In this document: piece after piece, positions 25,452 to 33,299 of the stretch
How positions within the stretch are numbered: position 1 is the first letter of the stretch
How the letters are laid out: every line of letters begins with the position of its first letter
Assembly (NCBI GenBank): GCA_019637635.1
Contig: JAHBVI010000015.1
Location: 19,433 to 83,432 of the forward strand
DNA length: 64,000 bases
Reading direction: 5' to 3'
Source of the DNA: Anaerolineae bacterium
Lineage (GTDB): Bacteria; Chloroflexota; Anaerolineae; Promineifilales; Promineifilaceae
Notes under the pieces: generated by a model
The model's input: the letters and a program-made list of their open reading frames with translations, nothing else
Database searches by the model: none
What the model was told of the DNA's origin: nothing
Made by a program: the position numbers and the translations under genes

Positions 25452-25964
25452 TTAGACGGTTACGGCCGTGTCCACCGTCAATGGTTCCGGCAAACGAAGA
25501 ACGCCAACAGGGGAAACGGCCGTAGCCAGTTCTCGAATCGTCAGATCAAGCTCTGGATGAACCACATCCGGGGCAATGTCGGCCAATGGGATTAAAATAA
25601 AAGCGCGATCAGGCAAATGGGGGTGGGGAATGGTGAGGGTACCCATTTGCAGGACGAGATCGTCAAATAACAAAATATCAATATCAATCAGACGTGGCCC
25701 CCAGGGGATATTGGGCACGCGCCCCATTTCCATTTCCAGGTTTTTGATAAATGTAAGGAATTCAACAGGGGAATAATCAGTCTCGCCGGCAAGACAGGCG
25801 TTATAAAAATCGGGCTGATCGGCGACACCCCAGGGGGCGGTTTCATAGATGGGGGATACGGCCGTAATCCACACAATCTCCTGCAAACCGACTATTGCCT
25901 GTTCCAGATTGTGCCGTCGCTGACCTAAATTGGCGCCCAAGCTCAGATATACCTGGTGTCTCAT
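25452..25964 (-). CDS. folK: 2-amino-4-hydroxy-6-hydroxymethyldihydropteridine diphosphokinase
   Basis: 170 residues from the ATG at 25964. It pyrophosphorylates the pterin precursor used by FolP. Motifs: YLSLGANLGQRRHNLEQAI near the N-terminus, SPIYETAPWGVADQPDFYNA, and the signature WGPRLIDIDILLFDD. The product IPHPHLPDRAFILIPLADIAP is also typical. A longer start at 26015 is unlikely. Together with folP, two bases of the folate pathway flank tetR, an unusual gene order, as fatty-acid genes follow folP on the same strand. Confidence 0.95.
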   Translation of the reverse strand: MRHQVYLSLGANLGQRRHNLEQAIVGLQEIVWITAVSPIYETAPWGVADQPDFYNACLAGETDYSPVEFLTFIKNLEMEMGRVPNIPWGPRLIDIDILLFDDLVLQMGTLTIPHPHLPDRAFILIPLADIAPDVVHPELDLTIRELATAVSPVGVLRLPEPLTVDTAVTV

Positions 25965-26135
25965 TTTAAACTGATTGGGTCGTCGGGTAATGACCCAATG
26001 ACCATCTTTTGTCAAAAGTGCCCTAAATAACGCAGTGCAGCATCAGACATAATTTATAACACGGCGCGTCATAGCTGTCAATGAATCCGCAATCCTAAAT
26101 TTGGCTGGCGGTGGCAGATAAATCTGAACCAACAA

Positions 26136-26191
26136 AAAGCAAAGCCGGCCTTCGCCGACTGTTTATAGCCGACGAAGGTCGGCTTTGCTTT
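26136..26191 (-). terminator. Hairpin downstream of the HxlR gene
   Basis: AAAGCAAAGCC (26136-26146) pairs with GGCTTTGCTTT (26181-26191); inner CCTTCG/CGAAGG pairs extend the stem with a few mismatches. On the minus strand it runs into TTTTTGTTGG. Confidence 0.7.
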
Positions 26192-26273
26192 CTGTTGCCG
26201 CGATTTCAATCGCCGGGAAATAAGAATTGAATAGGCAATCGCCCTAAAGGCCAAAGGCCGATTTTACCCAATC

Positions 26274-26298
26274 GATCACCGATTACGGATTACGGTCC
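26274..26298. repeat. Short heptamer array (GATTACG)
   Basis: CGATCACCGATTACGGATTA words; the HxlR stop codon (26290-26292) lies in the array. Confidence 0.65.
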
Positions 26299-26670
26299 AC
26301 CTCTCCTCTGGTCATAGGCCATCTGTGCCGCTGTCAGGGCCGTGATATGCTCCTCGGCCCAATGCCGCACGGCCGTGAGCGGCGTGCAAAGCGTTTGCCC
26401 CATCGGCGTCAGTTCATATTCCACACGCGGCGGCACTTCCGGGTACAATGTCCGGCTAACCAGGCCATCGCGCTCCAGGTTGCGTAACGTTTGCGTCAGC
26501 ATCTTTTGCGAGATACCGTGAATGCAGCGTTGTAACTCGGAGAAACGCATCGGGCCATCTTCCAACAGCCCAATGACCAACGCCGTCCATTTATCCCCAA
26601 TGCGATCAAGAACGAGCCGCGATGGGCATTGACCATCATACACATTGCCGTTTAGGCCAATTGTTTCCAT
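26290..26670 (-). CDS. HxlR-family redox-type regulator (YtfH/QorR-like)
   Basis: 126 residues from the ATG at 26670 with GGAGG at 7 nt; an upstream start at 26805 would run into the divergent gene and is rejected. The HxlR winged helix is clear (CPSRLVLDRIGDKWTALVIG; GPMRFSELQRCIHGISQKML; TLRNLERDGLVSRTLYPEVP). Cys15 in QCPSR matches the conserved N-terminal cysteine that senses quinones or oxidants in YodB/HypR relatives. It is divergent from an NAD(P)-binding reductase, the arrangement of the ytfH-ytfG (qorR-qorB) pair. Confidence 0.92.
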   Translation of the reverse strand: METIGLNGNVYDGQCPSRLVLDRIGDKWTALVIGLLEDGPMRFSELQRCIHGISQKMLTQTLRNLERDGLVSRTLYPEVPPRVEYELTPMGQTLCTPLTAVRHWAEEHITALTAAQMAYDQRRGGP

Positions 26671-26730
26671 TGTGTAACCTCCATACTTTTGCGTGAGTGC
26701 CTTACTAAAAAGTGCCCACTTCCCATTACA

Positions 26731-26762
26731 TACTAAATAACTTATAGTTACTATTGTAAATT
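26731..26762. promoter_or_regulatory. Candidate operator between the HxlR and reductase genes
   Basis: AT-rich region with the near-palindrome TAAC-TTATA-GTTA (26738-26750) and TACTATTGTA just after it, similar in type to TACT...AGTA sites of YodB-type HxlR regulators. It lies between the divergent starts. Confidence 0.45.
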
Positions 26763-26787
26763 CTAAACTATTTTGAGGAGTAACACA

Positions 26788-27687
26788 ATGACCAATAATC
26801 ATCAACGAACTCTATTAGTCACAGGCGCCTCCGGGCACATGGGCCGCCGGGTGGTGGAAATGCTGCTGGAAGCGCAGGCCGGAACCATTATTGCCGCCAC
26901 GCGCTCGCCGGAGAAGCTGGCCGATTTTGCCCGGCAGGGCGTCATCGTGCGCCACGCCGATTTTAATGACCCGGCGTCGCTGGCGGAAGCGTTTGCCGGG
27001 GTAGACCGCCTGCTGCTGATCAGCACGGATGCGTTGGGTGAACCGGGGTTGCGATTGCGGCAGCATCAGACGGCCGTGAAAGCCGCCGAAACTGCCGGCG
27101 TTAACCATGTGGTCTATACCTCGCTGGTAAATCCCGAACCGGATTCGCCGGTGCTGATCGCGCCCGACCATTATGGCACGGAACAGGCATTAGCCGCCAG
27201 CAAACTGAACTGGACGGTGCTGCGCAATAATATCTACGCCGAGGTGCTGATTCCCACGCTCAGCCAGGCGGCGCAGACGGGGCAGTTGTTCAGCGCCGCC
27301 GGGCAGGGCAAAACGGCATACGTGACGCGCGAGGATTGTGCGCGGGTGGCGGCGGCGGCGTTGGCAGCGGATTTTGACGGCCGTCGCACCCTGAACGTCA
27401 CCGGCCCTGAGGCGCTGTCCCGCACCGACCTGGCGACCATTGCCACGCAGCTTACGGGAAAACCAGTTGCGTATATCCCGCTGGAACTGGAAGCCATGGT
27501 CCAGGGCATGGTAGGCGCCGGGCTGCCCCGTTTTGTGGCTGAACTATTAGCCTCCTTTGACACCGGCATTGCACAGGGCAAATTTAGCGCCGTTTCCAAT
27601 GCTGCGCAGGAACTCACCGGCCGCCAACCGGCACACCTGGCAGATTTCCTTACCGCCCACAAAGACCAGCTACTGCCCACCTCTTGA
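26788..27687 (+). CDS. NmrA-like NAD(P)H-binding reductase (quinone oxidoreductase 2 type)
   Basis: 299 residues from the ATG at 26788 with GAGGAG upstream. Rossmann motif LVTGASGHMGRRVVEMLLEA (GxxGxxG) at about residues 10-28, and NmrA/QorB landmarks HVVYTSLVNPEP and YGTEQALAASKLNWTVLRNN. Such enzymes reduce quinones or act as redox sensors. The divergent HxlR gene is its likely regulator. A strong terminator lies 18 bp downstream. The exact substrate is not certain. Confidence 0.9.
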   Translation: MTNNHQRTLLVTGASGHMGRRVVEMLLEAQAGTIIAATRSPEKLADFARQGVIVRHADFNDPASLAEAFAGVDRLLLISTDALGEPGLRLRQHQTAVKAAETAGVNHVVYTSLVNPEPDSPVLIAPDHYGTEQALAASKLNWTVLRNNIYAEVLIPTLSQAAQTGQLFSAAGQGKTAYVTREDCARVAAAALAADFDGRRTLNVTGPEALSRTDLATIATQLTGKPVAYIPLELEAMVQGMVGAGLPRFVAELLASFDTGIAQGKFSAVSNAAQELTGRQPAHLADFLTAHKDQLLPTS

Positions 27688-27704
27688 TACCCCCACCCAA
27701 ACAA

Positions 27705-27733
27705 AAATGGGGCCTCACCCTGAGGCCCCATTT
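27705..27733 (+). terminator. Terminator after the reductase gene
   Basis: AAATGGGGCCTCA / TGAGGCCCCATTT, 13-bp perfect stem with a CCC loop; it can work in both directions. Confidence 0.85.
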
Positions 27734-27737
27734 CCTT

Positions 27738-27786
27738 ACAACCGTTTACCGATTACCGTTTACCGACAACCGATTACCGTCTACGG
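27738..27786. repeat. Heptamer array (CGTTTAC / CGATTAC)
   Basis: CGTTTAC, CGATTAC, CGTTTAC, CGACAAC, CGATTAC and CGTCTAC words in tandem. The stop codon of the metallopeptidase gene (27781-27783) is in the last word. Confidence 0.85.
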
Positions 27787-30700
27787 CGTGCAGATACGCA
27801 CACTCCAGGCATTGAGCGTACCGGCATCGGCCGAGGTGTAGAGGTCGGTCACTTCCAGCACCCAGGTGCCGTTGCCGCTTTGCCCATCAAAGGCGCTGAG
27901 GGAGTTGTTGGGCGTGAACGTGCCATTGATGGTGGGCGTACCGCTGGCGCACTGGTTTTCCACCGGGCTGGCGGCTTCGTCGTCCAGGGTGGCGTTGATG
28001 TTGTCGCCGGAGCAGCCATAGGTGGAGGCAGGCACACCCGGACGGTCTATGATGGTCACGGCCGTGCCCGTCGTCTGGTTACGCAGCACAAAGCGCAGGT
28101 CGCCCACCCAGGTATGTGCCATTGTCACCGACACATTCAGATCGCCAATCGTGCCTGCGCCGCTGATGGTCAGGTTGGAACTAATGGTGGACGTGCCATT
28201 GGGCAGGTTGATGGGCACATTGGTGCTGGTGTAGGTGGTACAACTGCTGGGCGGCGGGGTCGCCGTGGGCGGCACAGGCGTGTTGGTTGGCGTGGGCGGT
28301 ACCGGCGTGTTAGTTGCCGTCGGCGTAGCGGTGGGGCCGGTGCCGGTGATACGCACATCATCAATGGCTGCTTCCACCAGACTGGCGGTGGAGGCATCGG
28401 CTGCCGAAATGAGCAGGTAAACCGTCTGCCCGGCAAAGCTGTTCAGGCTGCCACTGAAGGTGGACCAGACGGCGTCATCATTATTGGCTGCCCCTAGCTC
28501 TTCAAATACGGTTGAAGTTGTGTTACCCACCACCTGCACCCGCAGGAAGTCGGCACTGGAAGAGTTGGTGCCGTGCGCCAGGTAGTAGCTGAATGACAAT
28601 GTAATGTTGCCGGACGAAGGCAAGGTAATGTTGGGTGAACGGATGGAGGTTGTGCCGCCATCAATATCGTAGCTGCCGGCGCTGCTGCCGGCCAATCGCC
28701 CGGTTACCAGGTCATTGCTGCCGCTGACGGTGGTGCCAAGTTGTTTGGGGCCACTGCTGTTGGTGTCTTCGGGGTTGCCTCGTTCCCATTGGCCGGTGGT
28801 GGCATTGTCGGTGCCGTTGGGGTTCACAACCCAGCCCAGGCTAGTCTCGAAGTTGTCAAAGAAGACATCGCTGCTGGGGGGTGGGGTGTTGGTGGCAGTT
28901 GGGGGAACCGAGGTATTGGTTGGCGTGGGGGGAACGGATGTGTTGGTGGGAGTAGGCGTAGGCCCAGAGCATGCGGGTGGCAGGTTGAATGCCTGCGTGC
29001 CGTCGCTGCGGTTGTTGCTGCTGCCCTGGGTAGCGCTATAACCCAAACCGCGTTTGGCAAAGGCCGTCCAGATGATGCATTGGTTGGCGCCGCCGTTATT
29101 ATTCTGGTCGGCCAGCAATATGGCGTTGCGGGCATCCACAAAACCGGGGCTGCATGGCTGCAATTTCAACCCATCAATGACCAGCCGCAGGGCGATGTTG
29201 TTGCCGCCTGTGCCCGTGTATAAATTGGCGTCCCAACCATGGGCGTCAATCAGCCCCCAGGTCATTTCCCACACCATAGCCGCCCAGACAGAACCAACGC
29301 CGTGCGGTACGGTGGCCGTTTTAATAGTGTCATAGGTGCGCGGATCAATGCTCATGTCGGTGGTGTAGGGGTGGGTGCGGATGCCGGTGCCGTTGGTGGC
29401 CTGGCCCAGGACGTAGGTGCCCATGCCGCGCCGCTTGGGGCCGGTGTCGCCGGGCTGCATGGTCATCAGCACGGCAAAATAGTCGCTCCAACCCTCGCCG
29501 GCCTGTTCCTGGTTGTTCAGGCAGCTAGCCGTGCCGGGGCCACCGGTGAGGCGGATGGAAATGCCGTGCCCGTATTCGTGGATGATGATGCCGTTGTCCA
29601 GGTCGCCATCACGATTGGGGGTGGTGTAATTCCACAGGTACATCTGCATCCGGGGAACGCCGCCATCGGTGGGGGTGGAGAAGTTGGCGTTGTTGGTGCC
29701 GCCGCCGTCCTGCGCTTCGGCTCGTACATAGTCATTGCCGGTACCACCACGGCCGTAGTTGTTCTGCTGGAAGTTGCCGCTGGCTTCGTTGAACCCATAC
29801 TGGTACATCACATCGTGAATGATGTTGTTCCAGTAAAAGAGGTTGGTTACGGCTGCCGGGCGATAGGTGCTGGGGGCCTGGCTTAAGTTCAGAGGGAAGT
29901 CAAAGTTGAGGCTGCTGCCACCATCGGGGCTGGAACCGGTATCCGGGGAGTTGTTGTTATCTGTATCGGTGTAGGCATGGACGTTGTTGCCACGAGTGAC
30001 GGTGTATTCAGCGCCGGGTGAACCGTTGGTATCGTGCCAGCCGTAGGGGGAGGCCAGGGCGTTGGCAGGGTTGCTGACAATGGCGCGGCTGCCGTGGCTG
30101 GGGCTTTCTACCGGCAGCGGGAAGACGTTGTACTGTGACCCGGTTTGCAGGAGGAAGTTACCGGTGCGCAGGGGGGAGGCGGCTACGGCCGTGCTGCCTC
30201 CTGCTTTTGCCGGCGTCCCAAAATGATCGTGGATCACATAGTTGAACCGATCCAACTCCGCACCGGTGGTGGCATCTACGCGGATGCTCCAGATATTTTG
30301 GTGGTCCAGCTCGTGAATTTCCACATTCCAGGCCAGGGACACCTGCCCATTTTCTAATGGCTGGTAAACCAACCAGACGGGGATGGGTTCTGCGGACAGG
30401 CTGCTGTTGACAAAGACGCTTTTCTGGTCGGCGCCGCTGGACGTTTCTTGCAGACCCAGTGAGCCTTCATATGCCAGCCCCAGCGCATCGGCGGCGGCAT
30501 TAACAGCTTGTACGGCCGTTAGCTCCGCTTTGGTGGTGTTGACCGATTGGGCCAGATTGGGCACAAACCGGTTGCCCACATTGATGACGCTGCCGTCTTT
30601 GGCAATGTTGATATTGATAAGTGCGTTGTACACCAGATAACCGGCGTGGCGCTGCTGCAAGTAGATGTGGGTGGTGCCGTTGTGATCGCTGACGTATTGG

Positions 30701-30960
30701 TCGGTGATCACATAGTCACTCACATCAGCCGCCGACAGGCCAAAAGCGGCTCTGTTTTGCTGCAAATAACCCAGGGCAATGTCACGGGGTTGGCCGGCGT
30801 TGGGGCCGGTTAAAAAGCTGACATCCTGGGCAGATGCCCCTTGCAGGGGGTCGCCGGCCGCGCCGGCCGCGCCGCCAACAGCAATGAACAGGACGAGAAT
30901 GGCAATAATGAGCATACTGCCAACCAGGCCAAAAGAGATTTTTGTACTTCCGTTTTTCAC
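27781..30960 (-). CDS. Secreted M36 (fungalysin-type) metallopeptidase with C-terminal P-domain
   Basis: 1059 residues. Start GTG at 30960 (VKNGSTKISFG) with GAGGAG 7 nt upstream. A signal anchor spans about 10-30. Residues about 45-165 are an FTP-type propeptide, and the zinc site HEYGH is at 461-465 with the third ligand Glu489 in EGWSDYFAV, giving thermolysin-like M36 peptidase. Then comes a TPTPTNTSVPP linker, a jelly-roll (MAM-like) domain near 730-880 (FFDNFETSLGWVV), a second Pro-rich linker, and a proprotein-convertase P-domain at about 925-1059 (DRPGVPASTYGCSGDN). It is an exoprotease. The P-domain closely resembles the one in the gene at 33300. Confidence 0.93.
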   Translation of the reverse strand: MKNGSTKISFGLVGSMLIIAILVLFIAVGGAAGAAGDPLQGASAQDVSFLTGPNAGQPRDIALGYLQQNRAAFGLSAADVSDYVITDQYVSDHNGTTHIYLQQRHAGYLVYNALININIAKDGSVINVGNRFVPNLAQSVNTTKAELTAVQAVNAAADALGLAYEGSLGLQETSSGADQKSVFVNSSLSAEPIPVWLVYQPLENGQVSLAWNVEIHELDHQNIWSIRVDATTGAELDRFNYVIHDHFGTPAKAGGSTAVAASPLRTGNFLLQTGSQYNVFPLPVESPSHGSRAIVSNPANALASPYGWHDTNGSPGAEYTVTRGNNVHAYTDTDNNNSPDTGSSPDGGSSLNFDFPLNLSQAPSTYRPAAVTNLFYWNNIIHDVMYQYGFNEASGNFQQNNYGRGGTGNDYVRAEAQDGGGTNNANFSTPTDGGVPRMQMYLWNYTTPNRDGDLDNGIIIHEYGHGISIRLTGGPGTASCLNNQEQAGEGWSDYFAVLMTMQPGDTGPKRRGMGTYVLGQATNGTGIRTHPYTTDMSIDPRTYDTIKTATVPHGVGSVWAAMVWEMTWGLIDAHGWDANLYTGTGGNNIALRLVIDGLKLQPCSPGFVDARNAILLADQNNNGGANQCIIWTAFAKRGLGYSATQGSSNNRSDGTQAFNLPPACSGPTPTPTNTSVPPTPTNTSVPPTATNTPPPSSDVFFDNFETSLGWVVNPNGTDNATTGQWERGNPEDTNSSGPKQLGTTVSGSNDLVTGRLAGSSAGSYDIDGGTTSIRSPNITLPSSGNITLSFSYYLAHGTNSSSADFLRVQVVGNTTSTVFEELGAANNDDAVWSTFSGSLNSFAGQTVYLLISAADASTASLVEAAIDDVRITGTGPTATPTATNTPVPPTPTNTPVPPTATPPPSSCTTYTSTNVPINLPNGTSTISSNLTISGAGTIGDLNVSVTMAHTWVGDLRFVLRNQTTGTAVTIIDRPGVPASTYGCSGDNINATLDDEAASPVENQCASGTPTINGTFTPNNSLSAFDGQSGNGTWVLEVTDLYTSADAGTLNAWSVRICTP

Positions 30961-31617
30961 TGACGTTCTCCTCAAAGAGTGAATGGTCACGGCCGTTGCA
31001 GGAGGCACGGCCGTTGACATCAATAAACACAGGCAGGGGATTGACGTTCACTTTTGCATAGGGTGGGTTCCTCTCCAGGATGCGGACAACTGCCCGTAAG
31101 CCATTTGCTGGAACCGGCGATTCACCTCCTCAAAACAGATCCATTTGCTTGTGAAAGGGGAGAAACGGTATGTTGTTGAAAGGTGGAGATGGGGGATGGT
31201 GGTGGCGGCAGAACAGGATGTCACAATGGTTTGGCAATGTAAATTGACCGTATGCCATAACGCGCGGTAACGATGAAAGACCAGGATGCTGGATGAGTTG
31301 GTACAAGCCACACTTACAAAATGGATGCAGATGTGCCTGGGCGCGCCGGCGCGCCCAGGCACATCTGCATCCAGATTTCAGGACAGAAAATCAGTCACGG
31401 TAGCATAAGGGCCGGTGAGCCACAAAAACGTACCAATGCAATGAGAGTTAAGGTTCCAATACAGCTTTCAGGTTATTGATCGGGTCACTTCTTCAGGTGA
31501 TGGCGCGCTTCTGCGGCCACACTCACAAAATTCTAATCATGACGGCCGTATTGTCAATCATTCCGGCTGATGATAGATAATTGCAATTACAACTATAGAT
31601 GTTTTTTGCAAAAGGGG
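30961..31617. other. 657-bp gap upstream of the metallopeptidase and downstream of murJ
   Basis: No convincing gene. It holds three ACGGCCGT octamers, the 52-bp palindrome at 31322-31373, and probably the promoter of the metallopeptidase. Short open frames here lack ribosome sites and recognisable sequence. Confidence 0.6.
31322..31373. repeat. 52-bp perfect palindrome
   Basis: Arms 31322-31347 and 31348-31373 are exact complements with no spacer, ending in GGGCGCGCC/GGCGCGCCC at the centre. It is not next to a gene end (about 245 bp from murJ's stop). It may be a cruciform site, a transcription terminator for murJ on the minus strand, or a degenerate mobile-element end. Confidence 0.9.
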
Positions 31618-33180
31618 TTAAGCAGATGGGCGTGACCGTACTAACTGGATGAGTTGTGGAATTTCGCGCCCGCCAACCAGGGTGTGCAGCAGCAGGTAAA
31701 CGGCCGTGCCTCCCGCCGCCGCCACGCCCAGATACATTACCTGTGCCAACAGGTTGGTAATGCCGCTGAGATTGGCGGTGACGGCCGTCAGGGGAATGGC
31801 CCACCCCATGGCCAGAATCACCAGCGCCATGCCGCCGGAAGCCAGCAATGCCCGTCCCCCGGTTGCCGCCAGTTCTTGTTCTCCCAGATAGCCCAATTCC
31901 CGCCGGTTCAGCCAGTAAAGCAGGCTGGCCAGGAACGTGAAGGCCAGCGTACTGGCAATGGCCAGCCCCACCACACCCCAGGCTGTTACCAACAAATAGG
32001 CAAAGGAAACATTCACCACCAGCCAACCCATATAAGCAAACATGGGGGTGCGGGTGTTATGCCGGGCATAAAAGAGGCGGGCCACAATTTCATTGGCCGC
32101 TTCGCTGACCAGCCGGATGCTAAAGACGAGCAGCACGGCAAAGATGACGGCTACGGCTTCGGGCGCAAACAGCAGCGAAAGCGCCGGACGCCCCAACAAC
32201 ACCATCAGCACGGCCGCCGGGATGGTGAGAAAGAGGATGATGCGCAGGGTATTAACGGCCGTGCGTTTCAACCCCTCGATGTCGCCGCTGTTGTATAACT
32301 CGGCCAGGGTGGGAAAAACGACAATGGCGACGGCCGTGCCCAGCAGTGTTTCCGGGAACTGCATAAAGGTATAACCATAAAAATAACCAGAGGTGCTGCC
32401 CTCCGCCAGTTGCGAGGTCAGCCGGATGATAAACAGATCGGCCAGTTGAATGACGCCCAATGTGATAATCCGCGGCCCCATCAGGCGAATGATCTCGCGC
32501 ACCCCGGCCATGTGCATGGCCAGCGCCGGGTGATAGCCGATCTTGTATTTCAGCAGCGCCGGAACCTGGATGAGGATGTGCAGTACGCCACCTAAAACCG
32601 TACCCCAGGCCAGCCCCATCACCCCCATTTCCGGCGCCAGCACAAACAGGCCAACCACATAGCCAATGTCCAGCGCCACTGGCGCTAAGGCAGGCAGGGC
32701 AAAATGCTGATGGGCGTTGAGGATGCTGCTGAGGACGCCGCTGATGCCAAAGAGGGTGGTCTGGATGAGGATGACGCGCATGAGTACGGCCGTTAGTTCC
32801 TGCTGTTCTAGTGTGAAACCGGGTACCAACAGGCGGCTGGTAATCCAGGGGGCCAGTATGGCGGCCACCAGGCAAATGCCACCCAATATCAGCAGCACCA
32901 GCGTTAAGATGGTGTTGGCCAGCCGCGCCGCATCGCGGTCGCGGGCGCCGGTGAGATATTGCGAATAAACGGGGATGAAAGCGGCGGCTAAAGCTCCCCC
33001 GGCAATAAGCGTAAAAAACAGTTCCGGTAGTTGGTTGGCGGCCACAAAGGCATCATATTGGGGCGATGTGCCAAACGTATTGGCCACCAGCAGCAGCCGC
33101 ACTAAACCTGTTATTTTGCCTAAACCAAAGAGAAAAATGACAATGAGCGAGGAGGTCAGCAGATGCCGGGCGCGATTCAT
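31618..33180 (-). CDS. murJ: Lipid II flippase MurJ (MviN family)
   Basis: 520 residues from the ATG at 33180; an upstream ATG at 33273 would place the start in a terminator. MurJ flips lipid II across the membrane for peptidoglycan synthesis. It begins RARHLLTSSLIVIFLFGLGK, then ANTFGTSPQYDAFVAANQLPE and GALAAAFIPVYSQYLTG, the classic MviN pattern, with about 14 hydrophobic segments. Chloroflexota often have a thin wall, so the gene shows that peptidoglycan is still made. It lies between two secreted-protein genes on the same strand but with terminators on each side. Confidence 0.93.
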   Translation of the reverse strand: MNRARHLLTSSLIVIFLFGLGKITGLVRLLLVANTFGTSPQYDAFVAANQLPELFFTLIAGGALAAAFIPVYSQYLTGARDRDAARLANTILTLVLLILGGICLVAAILAPWITSRLLVPGFTLEQQELTAVLMRVILIQTTLFGISGVLSSILNAHQHFALPALAPVALDIGYVVGLFVLAPEMGVMGLAWGTVLGGVLHILIQVPALLKYKIGYHPALAMHMAGVREIIRLMGPRIITLGVIQLADLFIIRLTSQLAEGSTSGYFYGYTFMQFPETLLGTAVAIVVFPTLAELYNSGDIEGLKRTAVNTLRIILFLTIPAAVLMVLLGRPALSLLFAPEAVAVIFAVLLVFSIRLVSEAANEIVARLFYARHNTRTPMFAYMGWLVVNVSFAYLLVTAWGVVGLAIASTLAFTFLASLLYWLNRRELGYLGEQELAATGGRALLASGGMALVILAMGWAIPLTAVTANLSGITNLLAQVMYLGVAAAGGTAVYLLLHTLVGGREIPQLIQLVRSRPSA

Positions 33181-33207
33181 GGCGCGATTGTACTGGATTG
33201 AGACCGG

Positions 33208-33247
33208 CCCGCAAAAAAAAGAGACGACCGGGTTACGGCCGTCTCTC
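33208..33247 (-). terminator. Rho-independent terminator with T8
   Basis: On the minus strand GAGACGGCCGTAACCCGGTCG folds on GTCTC and is followed by eight T. It uses an ACGGCCGT copy in its stem. It ends the transcript of the gene at 33300. Confidence 0.8.
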
Positions 33248-33261
33248 TTGTAAGTTTGGGT

Positions 33262-33294
33262 AGATTGGTTCAATCTTCAAGATTGAACCAATCT
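33262..33294. repeat. 16-bp inverted repeat after the exoprotein gene
   Basis: AGATTGGTTCAATCTT and its complement around a single C, directly after the stop at 33300 and before the T8 terminator. Confidence 0.85.
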
Positions 33295-33299
33295 CAAGG

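Noticed and set aside
31048..31362. A short open frame in the longest gap, upstream of the metallopeptidase
   Set aside because: No ribosome site, composition or motif; it crosses the 52-bp palindrome.
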